From Rickettsiales bacterium (GTDB taxonomy: Bacteria > Pseudomonadota > Alphaproteobacteria > Rickettsiales > UBA1997), in assembly GCA_947455365.1 (NCBI GenBank), contig CANGNU010000014.1, positions 1 to 11,612 on the forward strand: 11,612 nucleotides of DNA. The letters are read 5' to 3'. The notes below the pieces were generated by a model. The model saw only the letters and a list, made by a program, of their open reading frames with translations. It was not told the origin of the DNA and searched no databases. Of the stretch, positions 1 through 6,773 are shown one piece after another. Both the position numbers and the translations under genes were made by a program. Each line of letters opens with the position of its first letter. The stretch's first letter is position 1.

Positions 1-1251
1 GAACGCAACAAAGTGCTTGAAGCCATGACTGACAATGTTTCAGAGCTTGTCTTGTCTGACAATCGTTTGCAAACTCAAGCAATTACAATTGTGCAAAGCC
101 AAGGGGCGTCTGCTTTGGGAAGCCAAGCACAATTTTTAGAAGCTCTAGAAAAAACTGGTTTGCTCAATCGTAAAATTGAATTTTTACCTTCAGCAAAAGA
201 AATTGCTAAACGCCAAGTTGATAAGGTGGGCCTTACTCGCCCAGAGCTTTGCGTTATGCTTGCTTATGCCAAAATGGATATTTACAACCAGCTTCTTGCT
301 TCAAAACTAGTTGATGATAAATATTTTACCGATGAATTGCTCGGCTATTTCCCGCAATTAATGCAGAAAAAATTTGTCGCTGAAATTGAATCGCATCAAC
401 TACGCCGCGAAATTATTGCTACGCAAATTACTAACTTTGTGGTAAACCGCGCTGGCATTAGTTTCATCAATCAAATTTCGCAAGAAAGTGGCTTTAGCAC
501 GGTTGATGTAGTAAAAAGTTTCATCATCGCTTGCGATTCTTTTGGCCTGCGCAAAATTTGGGAAGAAGTTGAAAATGTTGAAGGTGTTGCTGCTCATATT
601 CAAACACAAATGTTTTTAAGTGCGCATAAATTATTAGAACGCGCAATGTTGTGGTTGCTACGCAATCAAGTGTCGGGAGACCTTACTACAATTGTTGCTC
701 GCTTCAAAAAAATTGCCGCAGAATTATCAAAAATTTTGCCGCAAGTTTTAGCGCAAGCATCAAAAGATTCTTACGAAAGAAAAGTTAAAACTTATTCTTC
801 AAGCAATGTTGATCAGTCTCTTGCCTACAAAATAGCGGCGATGGACCCCATTGCTTCTGCTTTTGACATTGCTGAAATTTCTGCAAAATCGCAATTCGAT
901 TTAAAAACAATTGCCAAAGTTTATTTTGCTGTTAGCACGCGTTTTTCACTAAAATTCTTGCGAACAAAATTATCAGAATTGGCCTCTGATGACTACTGGC
1001 AGAACCTTTCTAGCAAAACCATTGTTGAAGATTTATATTCATGCCAAATGAAAATTGCCGCGCAAATTGTTGAATCTGATTGCAAAGAAAAAAATTTCTG
1101 CGAGATTGAAGCAATGGAGAAATGGACAAAATCACAAGGTGCTTTGGTTGAACGCTACGACAATTTTATTGCCGAGTTAAAATCGCATCCAAGCCCCGAT
1201 TTATCTGTGTTTGTAGTGGCGTTAAATCGCTTGAAACCATTGGTTAATTAA
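1..1251 (+). CDS. NAD-specific glutamate dehydrogenase, large type, C-terminal part (5' end outside window)
   Basis: This is the last 416 residues of the large NAD-dependent glutamate dehydrogenase, a soluble enzyme that deaminates glutamate to 2-oxoglutarate and ammonia and feeds amino-acid carbon into the TCA cycle. The reading frame is open from base 1, so the gtg at 13 is an internal Val codon and not a start. The fragment holds the helical C-terminal region of the family: the MTDNV...LVLSDN segment near residues 9-20, LTRPELCVMLAYAK at about 78-91, HQLRREIIATQ at about 132-142 followed by NFVVNRAG, and an LLERAMLWLLRN helix near residue 220. The catalytic Rossmann part lies upstream and cannot be judged. 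The gene ends in TAA 9 nt before a tRNA gene and has no visible terminator. Family assignment rests on these conserved blocks and is firm. The exact length and the integrity of the whole enzyme are unknown. Confidence 0.93.
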   Translation, partial: ERNKVLEAMTDNVSELVLSDNRLQTQAITIVQSQGASALGSQAQFLEALEKTGLLNRKIEFLPSAKEIAKRQVDKVGLTRPELCVMLAYAKMDIYNQLLASKLVDDKYFTDELLGYFPQLMQKKFVAEIESHQLRREIIATQITNFVVNRAGISFINQISQESGFSTVDVVKSFIIACDSFGLRKIWEEVENVEGVAAHIQTQMFLSAHKLLERAMLWLLRNQVSGDLTTIVARFKKIAAELSKILPQVLAQASKDSYERKVKTYSSSNVDQSLAYKIAAMDPIASAFDIAEISAKSQFDLKTIAKVYFAVSTRFSLKFLRTKLSELASDDYWQNLSSKTIVEDLYSCQMKIAAQIVESDCKEKNFCEIEAMEKWTKSQGALVERYDNFIAELKSHPSPDLSVFVVALNRLKPLVN

Positions 1252-1260
1252 TACAAATAT

Positions 1261-1347
1261 GCGGTCGTGGCGGAATTGGTATACGCGCAACGTTGAGGTC
1301 GTTGTGGGGTAAAACCCGTGGAAGTTCAAATCTTCTCGACCGCACCA
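1261..1347 (+). tRNA. tRNA-Leu (anticodon GAG)
   Basis: An 87-nt class II tRNA with the 3' CCA encoded in the DNA (1345-1347). The acceptor stem pairs GCGGTCG (1261-1267) with CGACCGC (1337-1343), with discriminator A at 1344. The D arm is of the GGCGGAATTGGTA...GCGC leucine type. The anticodon stem is CAACG (1288-1292) with CGTTG (1300-1304), and the loop TTGAGGT carries GAG at 1295-1297, reading CUC and CUU. A long variable arm (GGGGTAAAACCC) follows, then a T arm with loop TTCAAAT. The long variable arm and the GAG anticodon give leucine without ambiguity. It lies 9 nt after the glutamate dehydrogenase stop and 13 nt before the pntAA start, so it is probably cut out of a longer transcript. 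Confidence 0.97.
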
Positions 1348-1360
1348 ATAAATATATTTT

Positions 1361-2449
1361 ATGAAACTTTTAGTTTTAAAAGAGACCAATTCTAATGAAG
1401 CGCGCGTTGCTTTGACGCCTGATCTTGTTTCTAAATATCAGAAACTTGGCTTTGAAATTTTTCTTGAAAAAGGTGCGGGAGGAAAGGCTGGAATTAGTGA
1501 TGAAGCTTACTCTAAAGCGGGCGTGCAAATTGTACAAGATATTGAACAAGTGCTACCAAGCGTTGATGTTATTGCTTCGGTGCAGCGCAATGAAATTAAT
1601 TTATCTGCTGTAAAAAAAGGTGCGGTCTTTGTCGGAATGCTAAATCCACATTTTCAAAAAGAAAAAGTTGTGCAATTAATTGATGCAGGAATTTCTTCTT
1701 TTGCACTTGAGTTGGCACCTAGAATCACAAGGGCGCAAAGCATGGATGTACTTTCTTCACAAAGCAATTTGGCGGGCTATGTTGCGGTTATTAATGCAGT
1801 TTCGCAAATGCAAAAATGCGTGCCAATGATGATGACCGCTGCTGGCACTGTAGGCGCCGCACGATTCATGATTCTTGGCGCTGGTGTTGCAGGCTTGCAA
1901 GCAATTGCTACAGCCAAAAGGCTTGGCGGCATTGTTTGCGCCTTCGATGTTCGCGCTGCAGCAAAAGAACAAGTGCAAAGTTTGGGCGCAAAATTTATTG
2001 AAGTAAAATCAAATGAATCGGCTGAAACCAAGAGTGGCTATGCTCGTGAGACCAGCGATGAATATAAAAAACTGCAAGAAAAATTAATTTTTGACACAAT
2101 TGCTAATCAAGATGTAGTAATTTCTACCGCATTAATTCCTGGAAAAAAAGCGCCAATTTTAATTAGCGAAGAGATGGTAAAAAATATGAAGGCGGGTTCA
2201 ATAATTGTCGATTTAGCTGCGGTAAATGGCGGCAATTGTGCGCTAACAAAAGTTGGCGAAATTGCCAAAATTCATGGTGTTACAATCATTGGTCACGAAA
2301 ACTTTGCAAGCCTTGTGTCAACTGATGCTAGCAATCTTTACGCAAAAAATATTTTTAACTTTTTAGAGTTATTGGTTGATAAAGAAAAACAATCTCTTGC
2401 AATAAATTTTGAAGACGAAATTATCAAAGCAACTTTTGTCACAAAATAA
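1361..2449 (+). CDS. pntAA: NAD(P) transhydrogenase, soluble alpha subunit (PntAA, NAD(H)-binding domain I)
   Basis: This 362-residue protein is the NAD(H)-binding domain I of the proton-translocating transhydrogenase, which uses the proton gradient to drive hydride transfer from NADH to NADP+. Its length fits the three-gene alphaproteobacterial form (PntAA, PntAB, PntB), in which domain I is a separate peripheral protein on the cytoplasmic face. Visible landmarks are the N-terminal EARVALTP block (13-20), the RITRAQSMD loop (121-129) that contacts NADH across the hydride-transfer site, SSQSNLAGY (132-140), the Rossmann GAGVAGLQ (173-180), FDVRAAAKEQV (195-205) and the DLAAVNGGNC block (284-293). 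The PntAA blocks separate it from the related alanine dehydrogenases. The ATG at 1361 puts the N-terminus exactly at the family start. There is no Shine-Dalgarno sequence, and the tRNA ends 13 nt upstream. pntAB and pntB do not follow: ftsZ comes next. Confidence 0.93.
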   Translation: MKLLVLKETNSNEARVALTPDLVSKYQKLGFEIFLEKGAGGKAGISDEAYSKAGVQIVQDIEQVLPSVDVIASVQRNEINLSAVKKGAVFVGMLNPHFQKEKVVQLIDAGISSFALELAPRITRAQSMDVLSSQSNLAGYVAVINAVSQMQKCVPMMMTAAGTVGAARFMILGAGVAGLQAIATAKRLGGIVCAFDVRAAAKEQVQSLGAKFIEVKSNESAETKSGYARETSDEYKKLQEKLIFDTIANQDVVISTALIPGKKAPILISEEMVKNMKAGSIIVDLAAVNGGNCALTKVGEIAKIHGVTIIGHENFASLVSTDASNLYAKNIFNFLELLVDKEKQSLAINFEDEIIKATFVTK

Positions 2450-2539
2450 TTTTGACTTTGGTTGCAAAATAATTTCTCTACACCACAATAACTAGAATTT
2501 CATTTCAGATTTTTTCACTAAAAATTTTCTCATTTTCCT
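2450..2539 (+). other. Intergenic region upstream of ftsZ
   Basis: A 90-nt AT-rich gap between pntAA and ftsZ. It has no convincing intrinsic terminator and no Shine-Dalgarno sequence before the ftsZ ATG. TTGACT (2452-2457) would make a good -35 box, but nothing resembling TATAAT sits 16-18 nt downstream. TTGCAA (2463-2468) followed 17 nt later by CAATAA (2486-2491) is another weak possibility. An ftsZ promoter here is likely but cannot be placed. Confidence 0.4.
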
Positions 2540-4234
2540 ATGGCATTAAATTTAAATATTCCACAACCGGCCTTACAAAAACCTCGCATCACAATTTTTG
2601 GTGTGGGTGGAGCAGGTGGAAATGCAGTTAACAACATGATCCGCTCAAGCCTTGAGGGCGTTGAGTTTGTCGCTGCTAACACTGATGCACAAGCATTAAC
2701 AAATTCTCTTGCTGAAAATAAAATTCAGCTTGGGGCCGCTACAACCAAAGGCCTTGGCGCTGGTTCATTCCCCGACCGTGGACGCGTTGCCGCTGAAGAA
2801 AATATTGAAGAAATTGAAGCGCTTCTTGATGGCAATAACATGGTTTTCATTGCGGCTGGCATGGGCGGCGGAACTGGTACTGGCGCAGCCCCTGTCATTG
2901 CAAAACTTGCGCGCGAACGCGAAATTTTAACTGTTGGCGTGGTAACAAAACCATTTCACTTTGAAGGAAAATATCGCATGGAAGCAGCAGAGAAAGGCAT
3001 TGAGGAACTAAAAAAACATGTTGATACTCTTATCGTAATTCCTAATCAAAATCTTTTCCGCATTGCAAACGAGCATACTACATTTGAATCGGCGTTCAAA
3101 ATGGCCGATGATGTTTTGCATGCTGGCGTACGCGGAATCACTGATCTAATCACCATGCCGGGCCTTGTCAATCTTGACTTTGCCGACATTCGCACCATCA
3201 TGACTAAAATGGGAAAAGCCATGATGGGAACAGGTGAAGCAGAAGGCGAAAACCGCGCCATTGAAGCTTGCGAGGCCGCAATTTCTAATCCGCTACTTGA
3301 TGATATTTCAATTAAAGGTGCAAAAGGCGTATTGGTTAACATGACCGGCGGCCCAGATATGACGCTATTTGAAGCCGATTTAGCTGTTAACACAATCAAG
3401 CGCGAAGTTGACTCTAACGCCAACATTATTTTCGGTTCGGCCTTCAATGAAAACATGAAAGGTCGCATTAGAATTTCGGTTGTTGCAACAGGAATTGACG
3501 AAGAAGAATATCGCAACGAATCCTTCAAAACTCAAGAAAGCCATGAGCCAAGCAAGTTTCGTGTTAATCTAGAAAAACCTGCGACAAAAAAATCTGACAT
3601 TCATGAAGCGCCAGCGCGCAAAAGTTTTTTTGACCCCGGAAAGGCCGCTGCCATTGAAGAAGAAGAGTTTGAAGAAATTGACTCCGCCGATTTCAAAAGC
3701 AAAAAAACTTATGTCAAAGAAGAAAATATTCACTATGGCAAGGCCGATAACTCACACAGCAAAAAACATCGCGATGAAGATGACAGCTTCACCCAAATTA
3801 GTTTTTTTGGCGATGAATTAGAAGAAAAATTGCACGAAGAAGAGGAAGAAGAGGAAATGGAAAAACCAAAACCAGTAGCACCGCGAAAACACGCTAAAGC
3901 AGCAGCTCCAGCGCCAAAAAAAGAAGCAGCATCTGCTGGCTTCAGTTTGTTTAATTTTATGAATGGCAGCAATAAAAGTGCCGTTAAAAAAAGACATGAA
4001 GAAGAATATGATGATGAAATGGAGCAAGAAGAAGAGCGCTTAAAACAAGAGGAAGAAACTCGTAAAAAAACTTTACACAAACAAAGATTGAGCGAAGAAA
4101 AAACCAAAGAAGCTAGTAAGAAAAAACAAGAATTTTTTGGTGGCACAGTTTTTGATGATGAAAAGGAATCAAGCGAGAGTAAGATGGACGACGATGTAAT
4201 TAATGTCCCTGCTTTTTTTAGAAGAAAGAAATAA
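2540..4234 (+). CDS. ftsZ: Cell division GTPase FtsZ with long acidic C-terminal linker
   Basis: FtsZ is the bacterial tubulin that polymerises into the cytokinetic Z-ring at midcell. The N-terminal GTPase and C-terminal tubulin-fold domains fill residues 1-320. They include [11 protein letters not shown] (21-31), the GGGTGTG nucleotide-binding signature (109-115) and the T7 loop [11 protein letters not shown] (211-221), whose Asp213 and Asp216 match the catalytic acidic residues. Residues 321-552 are a low-complexity linker rich in Glu, Lys and Asp: an acidic run at 433-439, a Pro/Ala/Lys stretch at 442-464 and a probable coiled-coil helix at 487-529. The last residues, [11 protein letters not shown], are the conserved C-terminal peptide that binds membrane tethers such as FtsA. 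The total of 564 residues is well above the roughly 380 of enterobacterial FtsZ because of the linker. No ftsQ or ftsA lies upstream, so the usual dcw cluster is broken here. No Shine-Dalgarno sequence is present. Confidence 0.98.
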   Translation: MALNLNIPQPALQKPRITIFGVGGAGGNAVNNMIRSSLEGVEFVAANTDAQALTNSLAENKIQLGAATTKGLGAGSFPDRGRVAAEENIEEIEALLDGNNMVFIAAGMGGGTGTGAAPVIAKLAREREILTVGVVTKPFHFEGKYRMEAAEKGIEELKKHVDTLIVIPNQNLFRIANEHTTFESAFKMADDVLHAGVRGITDLITMPGLVNLDFADIRTIMTKMGKAMMGTGEAEGENRAIEACEAAISNPLLDDISIKGAKGVLVNMTGGPDMTLFEADLAVNTIKREVDSNANIIFGSAFNENMKGRIRISVVATGIDEEEYRNESFKTQESHEPSKFRVNLEKPATKKSDIHEAPARKSFFDPGKAAAIEEEEFEEIDSADFKSKKTYVKEENIHYGKADNSHSKKHRDEDDSFTQISFFGDELEEKLHEEEEEEEMEKPKPVAPRKHAKAAAPAPKKEAASAGFSLFNFMNGSNKSAVKKRHEEEYDDEMEQEEERLKQEEETRKKTLHKQRLSEEKTKEASKKKQEFFGGTVFDDEKESSESKMDDDVINVPAFFRRKK

Positions 4235-4252
4235 GCAGAGCTTTACCAAAAT

Positions 4253-4333
4253 AACGAATTGTCGTTGGCAACTAGAACGAATTGTCGTTAGCAACACAAC
4301 TAAACGAATTGTCATTCCCGTGAAAGCGGGAAT
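4253..4333 (+). repeat. Three-copy ACGAATTGTC repeat cluster ending in a REP-like hairpin
   Basis: The gap between ftsZ and thiE holds three spaced copies of ACGAATTGTC, starting at 4254, 4277 and 4304. Copies 1 and 2 run on identically through GTT and, apart from one base, through GCAAC, so they match over about 19 nt. Each contains a small inverted repeat, AACGA-ATTG-TCGTT (4253-4266 and 4276-4289). Copy 3 instead runs into ATTCCC-N8-GGGAAT (4314-4333). The cluster is noncoding. It creates an in-frame upstream extension of thiE only by chance. Confidence 0.75.
4314..4333 (+). repeat. REP-like palindrome ATTCCC-N8-GGGAAT
   Basis: ATTCCCG (4314-4320) pairs with CGGGAAT (4327-4333) across the six-base loop TGAAAG, a 7-bp perfect stem. 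The form ATTCCC-N8-GGGAAT is the same as the dRS3 repeat pattern known from Neisseria and resembles dispersed palindromes of AT-rich intracellular alphaproteobacteria. Only one copy occurs in this window. There is no T-run after the stem, so I do not call it an intrinsic terminator. Confidence 0.6.
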
Positions 4334-4349
4334 CTTTCCCCAAAAATTC

Positions 4350-4973
4350 ATGACTAAAATTTACCTTATCAGCCCCCCAAAAATTAATCTGGCAGACTTT
4401 TCTCAATCTTTGCAAAGTGCTTTAGAAACTGGCCTCGTTCCAGCATTTCAGCTGCGCCTCAAAGATTGCGACAATCAAGAAATTTTAAAATCTGCGCAAG
4501 AGTTAAAAAAAATCTGCCACGATAATAATTGCTTATTTTTACTGAATGATTCTTGCCAAATGGCTCTAGACGCTGGCGCAGACGGCGTTCACTTGGGCGT
4601 TGACGATGACTCAATTGCCACTGCGCGCAAAAATTCTTCAAAAAATTTTATCATTGGCGCCAGTTGCTATAACTCGCGACACCTTGCAATTGAAGCGGCC
4701 GAGCAGGGTGCTGATTACCTTTCTTTCGGCGCATTTTTTCCTACTACCACAAAAATTGCGCGCAGCAAGGCCACTACAGAAATTATTGAATGGTCGCGTG
4801 AAGTAATGGATTTGCCAGTAACAGCAATTGGCGGAATTACTGCAGAAAATTGCGCACCATTAGTAAAATCTGGCGTCGATTTCTTGGCAGTAATTTCTTT
4901 TGTGTGGCAGCACCCACAAGGAGTAAAAGCGGCTCTACAATCAATGAATAAGGCAATAATTAGCCTTTCTTAA
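4350..4973 (+). CDS. thiE: Thiamine-phosphate synthase (ThiE)
   Basis: ThiE joins the hydroxymethylpyrimidine diphosphate and thiazole phosphate halves into thiamine monophosphate in the cytosol. With the ATG at 4350 the protein has 207 residues, the usual ThiE size, and forms a TIM barrel. Visible motifs are FQLRLKD (33-39) for the pyrophosphate, LLND (64-67) and DGVHLGVDD (78-86) with the Mg-binding acids, IIGASCYNSRH (101-111), FGAFFPTTTK (126-135) and AIGGIT (159-164), then GVDFLAVISFVW. The FGAFFPTTTK and DFLAV blocks are typical of alphaproteobacterial ThiE. The same frame stays open upstream to an ATG at 4203, but those 49 codons overlap the end of ftsZ and translate the repeat cluster, so 4350 is the better start. 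No other thiamine gene is nearby. The 3' end overlaps the convergent pilin-like gene by 14 nt. Confidence 0.93.
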   Translation: MTKIYLISPPKINLADFSQSLQSALETGLVPAFQLRLKDCDNQEILKSAQELKKICHDNNCLFLLNDSCQMALDAGADGVHLGVDDDSIATARKNSSKNFIIGASCYNSRHLAIEAAEQGADYLSFGAFFPTTTKIARSKATTEIIEWSREVMDLPVTAIGGITAENCAPLVKSGVDFLAVISFVWQHPQGVKAALQSMNKAIISLS

Positions 4974-5886
4974 TCGACCATTTTTTTAACAAATAATTTG
5001 AAACTGTGGCTCGCTCTACATCTGATAATTTTCGTGTAAAAATAATTATTTCGCCAATATCACCAGTAAAATAATAGGCCGAACTTTTCACTCCAATTGC
5101 AGCTTGGCTGTAAGAAACTAGAGTACTTGGCTGCGTACCAGTACCAGCTGCTTTTGTTGAAGCACTATCTGCCCCGTTAAAATAATAATTTAAATTTACT
5201 GAACCACTTTCAATTGTTCCATTTGTATATGTATGCATTACTGGAGTCTTGACGCTGTAAGTTGGAATTTCTACCGCGTAAAATTCACCTTGAGTGTAAC
5301 CATGAGAAATGCGAAGAAGGCCTTTTTCATTATTTACATAGCCAAATTCTAAACCGGTATTTGGATTTTCAAATCCAAAAGTGTGCATGTGGCCAATAAA
5401 AAAGCCGGGGGTCGTTGCGTCTGTTTGCTCTACAACAAAAACTGTATAGTCAGTTCCCACCAAAAAACTACCGTCAAAATCTAGCTTATCATAAGCCCCA
5501 TCAGCAAAACTAGCACCGTTAAATCTTAGGCAAGGCAAGTCATTAATACAATTTTCATAATAAATTGGCCGCGAATTTCCTGAACCGGTGGCATTATGCT
5601 TTTCAATTCTTAAAGGACTTATATCATACCAATTTGTAACGCGCGCACCATCATAAGATTCGCTTTCTGCAATACTTTTATTGGAAGTAGTTTCAAGCCA
5701 CATTTCTAAATCTTTAATTGCACCAATTTGAGAATTAGCTCCATCAGTTAAATTTTGCGCTGAAACAATTTTAAATTGCTGCAGCAAGCGACCCGACTGC
5801 GTTATTCCTACAATAACTATTCCGACAATTAGAATAACGATAGATAATTCAATTGCAGAAAATGCACGCTTAAATTTTGAAGACAT
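4960..5886 (-). CDS. Pilin-like secreted protein with concanavalin A/LamG-like domain
   Basis: This 308-residue protein starts with a type IV prepilin signature: a short basic leader (MSSKFKRA, 1-8), a predicted prepilin-peptidase cut between Ala8 and Phe9, Glu13 at mature position +5, and a hydrophobic helix SIVILIVGIVIVGI (15-28). From about residue 60 it resembles lectin-type jelly-roll domains, with a WLE...DGARVTNWYDIS...RPIYY...LPCLRFNGAS pattern (63-126) and a GDIGEIIIFTRKLSDVERATVSNYLLKKW ending (275-303) typical of concanavalin A/LamG-like folds. Only Cys113 and Cys119 are present and could form a disulfide. I infer a membrane-anchored or pilus-associated protein exposed outside the inner membrane, possibly binding glycans. 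The substrate is unknown. It begins 4 nt after the map stop with no Shine-Dalgarno sequence and is probably expressed from the map transcript. No pilus assembly gene lies in the window. Confidence 0.75.
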   Translation of the reverse strand: MSSKFKRAFSAIELSIVILIVGIVIVGITQSGRLLQQFKIVSAQNLTDGANSQIGAIKDLEMWLETTSNKSIAESESYDGARVTNWYDISPLRIEKHNATGSGNSRPIYYENCINDLPCLRFNGASFADGAYDKLDFDGSFLVGTDYTVFVVEQTDATTPGFFIGHMHTFGFENPNTGLEFGYVNNEKGLLRISHGYTQGEFYAVEIPTYSVKTPVMHTYTNGTIESGSVNLNYYFNGADSASTKAAGTGTQPSTLVSYSQAAIGVKSSAYYFTGDIGEIIIFTRKLSDVERATVSNYLLKKWSIKKG

Positions 5887-5890
5887 TTTT

Positions 5891-6679
5891 TTAAATTTTA
5901 TAAGGTGGAAAATCTAAGCCTTTAGGCGAAGCGGTAAAAATTTCTGCGCCATCTTTAGTCACCGCAATTGTATGCTCAAACTGCGCCGATAAAGACTTGT
6001 CGCGAGTTGTAACTGTCCAGCCATCATGCTTGCTCAAAATAGTTTCATGCGATCCAGCATTAATCATTGGCTCAATTGTAAAAAACATTCCCTCTTCTAA
6101 AACCGTGCCAGTATTGCGTTTGCCATAATGTACTACGCTTGGTTCAGTGTGAAAAATTTGCCCAATGCCATGACCGCAATAATCGCGCACTACCGAAAAA
6201 CCCTGCTTCTCGGCGTAAGATTGAATGGCGTGACCAATGTCGCCTAAACGCGCGCCAGCCTTAACTTGCGCAATTCCTAGCATTAAACATTCGTAAGTAA
6301 CTTGGGTTAATCTGCGCGCTTTAATTGAAGGCTCGCCAACATAATACATGCGGCTTGAATCGCCGTACCAACCATCAACAATTACCGTTACATCAATGTT
6401 TACAATGTCACCATCTTTCAATAATTTCTCATTTGGAATGCCGTGACAAACTACATGATTCACCGAAGTGCAAATTGATTTTGGATAACCACGATAGCCC
6501 AAAGGAGCAGAAAGCGCGCCACTTGCCACAGTTTTTTCATGACATAAATCGTTCAGATAATTTGTCGAAACACCTTCTTTTACAAAAGGGGTGATATAGT
6601 CTAGAACCTCTGCTGCTAAGCGTCCAGCCACTCGCATTTTAGCAAAATCGGCCTCAGGGTGAATTATAATTTCGCTCAT
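5891..6679 (-). CDS. map: Type I methionine aminopeptidase
   Basis: This enzyme removes the initiator methionine from nascent proteins, acting in the cytosol after deformylation. At 262 residues it matches the bacterial type I enzyme (264 in E. coli), without an N-terminal extension. The dinuclear metal site is complete: Asp96 (NIDVTV), Asp107 (GWYGDSS), His170 (YCGHGIG), Glu203 (TIEPM) and Glu235 (QFEHT). The substrate-contacting His79 (VCHGIP) and His177 (FHTEP) are also present. The ATG at 6679 places the start where the family starts, and no Shine-Dalgarno sequence precedes it. It diverges from rpoZ across 139 nt and is followed after 4 nt by the pilin-like gene, an arrangement that suggests a two-gene transcript. 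No clear promoter for this strand can be picked out in the divergent region. Confidence 0.97.
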   Translation of the reverse strand: MSEIIIHPEADFAKMRVAGRLAAEVLDYITPFVKEGVSTNYLNDLCHEKTVASGALSAPLGYRGYPKSICTSVNHVVCHGIPNEKLLKDGDIVNIDVTVIVDGWYGDSSRMYYVGEPSIKARRLTQVTYECLMLGIAQVKAGARLGDIGHAIQSYAEKQGFSVVRDYCGHGIGQIFHTEPSVVHYGKRNTGTVLEEGMFFTIEPMINAGSHETILSKHDGWTVTTRDKSLSAQFEHTIAVTKDGAEIFTASPKGLDFPPYKI

Positions 6680-6689
6680 GAAAAATTTG

Positions 6690-6718
6690 TTGATTATTGA
6701 AGTGAAGCCGCGTAAAAT
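6690..6718 (+). promoter_or_regulatory. Candidate sigma-70 promoter for rpoZ (and rsh)
   Basis: TTGATT (6690-6695) and TAAAAT (6713-6718) are separated by 17 nt and read towards rpoZ. This would put the transcription start near 6725 and give rpoZ a leader of roughly 95 nt that contains the hairpin at 6774-6790. The -10 box lies inside the left arm of the inverted repeat at 6710-6742. The assignment is by sequence match only, in an AT-rich background where chance matches occur. Confidence 0.4.
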
Positions 6719-6760
6719 GCAGCCTCGTTTTAAATTTTACGCCGCATTTGCAGCGCCTCG
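6707..6760. repeat. Direct and inverted repeats in the map/rpoZ divergent region
   Basis: Two imperfect copies of a block of about 20 nt, GCCGC...TGCAGC..CTCG, lie at 6707-6727 and 6741-6760. Overlapping them is a perfect 9-bp inverted repeat, GCGTAAAAT (6710-6718) and ATTTTACGC (6734-6742), with a 15-nt spacer. The position between divergent genes and across a candidate -10 box would suit an operator. A decayed dispersed repeat is equally possible. Confidence 0.55.
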
Positions 6761-6773
6761 CATTGCGGGGATC

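Noticed and set aside
13..15. gtg at 13 as a start codon for the first gene
   Set aside because: The frame is open from base 1 and the residues before it match the glutamate dehydrogenase family, so the gene continues to the left.
1231..1259. Promoter for tRNA-Leu within the end of the glutamate dehydrogenase gene (TTGAAA at 1231)
   Set aside because: A -10 box at proper spacing would place the transcription start inside the tRNA. Other pairings are poor matches.
3046..3528. Antisense open frame of 160 codons inside ftsZ
   Set aside because: It lies wholly opposite the conserved GTPase core of ftsZ, has no recognisable domain or start signal, and is explained by codon bias of the sense gene.
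3733..4146. Antisense open frame of 137 codons opposite the ftsZ linker
   Set aside because: It is Ser/Phe-rich because it mirrors the Glu/Lys-rich GAA/AAA codons of the linker. It is a composition artefact.
4203..4349. Upstream in-frame extension of thiE from an ATG at 4203
   Set aside because: It overlaps the end of ftsZ and translates the repeat cluster (it yields an RIVIPVKAGIF-type peptide, as REP-like repeats do). ThiE homology begins at the ATG at 4350, giving the normal family length.
4950..4967. Bidirectional terminator at the thiE/pilin-like junction
   Set aside because: Only five base pairs with an eight-base loop, and the T-run is more than ten bases further on.
6325..6594. Plus-strand open frame of 89 codons inside map
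   Set aside because: It is antisense to the metal-site region of a clear map gene and has no family resemblance.
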